Below are positions 5,386-6,160 of a stretch of DNA of 6,160 nt, piece by piece. The DNA is from Actinomycetota bacterium (GTDB lineage: Bacteria; Actinomycetota; Thermoleophilia; Solirubrobacterales; 70-9), in NCBI GenBank assembly GCA_018268695.1, contig JAFDWD010000638.1, positions 1-6,160 of the forward strand. Direction: 5' to 3'. Numbering within the stretch: the first letter of the stretch is position 1; each line of letters starts with the position of its first letter. The translations under genes were made by a program, and so were the position numbers. Under the pieces are notes generated by a model, which was given only the letters and a program-made list of their open reading frames with translations, made no database searches and had not been told where the DNA came from.

Positions 5386-6160
5386 CTACGAGCTTTGGAC
5401 GCCGGCGACCTGGAAGCGGTTGCTGGCGCCGTCGGGGCTTGCCGCCTCGGCGATCCGGGCCTCGAGGGCCAGCTCTTTCTCGAAGTCGGCGGCCTCGCCG
5501 TGCTGGAACGAGACGTCCTGGCCCTCGAGCAGTTCGATGAAGACCTCGACGAAGCGGGCATCCAGCTGGGCGCCGGCGACGCGGCGGAGCTCGGCGATCG
5601 CGTCCTGGCTCGACATCGGGGTGCGGTAGGAGTCGCGGGCGGTCATCACGTCGTAGGTGTCGGAGACGGAGATGATCCGGGCGAGCTCGGGGATTTCGTC
5701 GCCTTTCAGACCCCGCGGATAGCCTTTGCCGTCGATCCGCTCGTGGTGGGCGAGGATGATGTCCGCCACCGGGCCGTAGCCGTCCAGCGAGGAGACCACG
5801 CGCGCGCCCTGCTGTGGGTGGCGCTTGATCAGCATCCAGTCCTCGTCGGTCAACGGCACGTTGGCCTTCAGGATCCGGTCGGGGAGGATGAACTTGCCGA
5901 TGTCGTGCAGCAGCGCGGCGATGTGCACGAGCTCCTCCTCCTGCCGCGAGAAGCCCGCCCGCTGGGCGATCGCCCGCGAGTAGCGCGCCACCGCCGCCGA
6001 GTGCCGCGCCGTCATCTGGTCCCGCAGGTCGAGCGTCCGCAGCAGCGCGCTCAGCATGCCGACCTGGAAGCTGGCGAGCTCATTGGAGCGGTTCTGCAGT
6101 TCGACCGCCCGGTGCTGGGACACGAGCAATGCGCCGAGTAGGTACTGGAAGGTGATCAGG
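5386..6160 (-). CDS. HD-GYP domain cyclic-di-GMP phosphodiesterase, N-terminus outside window
   Basis: HD-GYP proteins hydrolyse cyclic di-GMP at a metal centre. The frame is open to the window edge and begins LITFQYLLGALLVSQHRAVE, which looks like the end of a membrane segment. A short coiled linker (LQNRSNELASFQVGMLSALL) follows. The catalytic domain has DLRDQMTARHSAAVARYSRA, the metal motif HIAALLHDIGKF, then RHPQQGARVV, and the signature HHERIDGKGYPRGLKGDEIP followed by ISVSDTYDVMTA. All key HD and GYP residues are present, so it should be active. About 45 C-terminal residues after the domain (from GQDVSFQHG) are variable, and the stop is TAG at 5388-5386. TTG 6129 is an apparent start but lies inside the membrane segment, so the gene is taken as 5'-partial. 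The domain is probably cytoplasmic, anchored to the membrane. Confidence 0.93.
   Translation of the reverse strand, partial: LITFQYLLGALLVSQHRAVELQNRSNELASFQVGMLSALLRTLDLRDQMTARHSAAVARYSRAIAQRAGFSRQEEELVHIAALLHDIGKFILPDRILKANVPLTDEDWMLIKRHPQQGARVVSSLDGYGPVADIILAHHERIDGKGYPRGLKGDEIPELARIISVSDTYDVMTARDSYRTPMSSQDAIAELRRVAGAQLDARFVEVFIELLEGQDVSFQHGEAADFEKELALEARIAEAASPDGASNRFQVAGVQSS

Noticed and set aside
4394..5629. A long plus-strand open frame opposite the dehydrogenase and the end of the HD-GYP gene
   Set aside because: It is antisense to two genes with clear catalytic motifs. Its product is a low-complexity Arg/Gly/Asp/Val-rich string, typical of GC-rich shadow frames.
5395..6141. Plus-strand 248-codon open frame opposite the HD-GYP gene
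   Set aside because: The complementary strand encodes an intact HDxGK and HHE..DGxGYP domain. The plus-strand product has no motif.

Overview
The window is a GC-rich chromosomal segment, mostly housekeeping genes, with the codon habits of a high-GC actinobacterium. The HD-GYP protein, the GGCC-type arginase relative and the MDR dehydrogenase read like those of the Thermoleophilia/Solirubrobacterales. That placement is an inference from protein style, not something the sequence proves. No transposase, integrase, CRISPR array or rRNA is visible.

Layout. Positions 1-326 (+) hold the 3' part of tadA (tRNA adenosine deaminase), which carries an in-frame TAG exactly where the catalytic Glu of the HAE motif should be. 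A hairpin-rich gap follows, then an unrecognised 343-residue membrane protein (422-1453, +) whose stop lies two bases from the 3' end of a minus-strand tRNA-Ser(GGA) gene. A tRNA-Ser(CGA) gene on the plus strand is divergent from it. From about 1723 to 3093 the genes are on the minus strand. In transcription order they are a 119-residue hypothetical protein, arfB (ribosome rescue), a both-ends-truncated VOC/glyoxalase relic, a DUF4160 gene missing its N-terminal half, and an intact DUF2442 gene joined to it by an ATGA overlap.

An arginase-superfamily protein with a rearranged active site (3122-3994, +) is divergent from the 119-residue gene. It converges on a pterin-4a-carbinolamine dehydratase gene (4007-4285, -), with both stop codons inside one palindrome. 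Upstream of that, on the minus strand, are a zinc-dependent alcohol dehydrogenase (4316-5350) and the C-terminal part of a membrane-anchored HD-GYP phosphodiesterase that runs off the window (5386-6160). The dehydratase and the dehydrogenase each have a TAGGTT box 6-7 bases before their ATG, which suggests leaderless transcripts.

How the genes relate. Translation is the main theme of the left half: TadA makes inosine-34 in tRNA, two serine tRNAs read UCC/UCU and UCG, and ArfB rescues stalled ribosomes. The right half holds separately expressed metabolic and signalling genes with no evident shared pathway. The most notable points are the TadA amber codon, the arginase relative lacking several canonical active-site residues, and the VOC/DUF4160 deletion scar.
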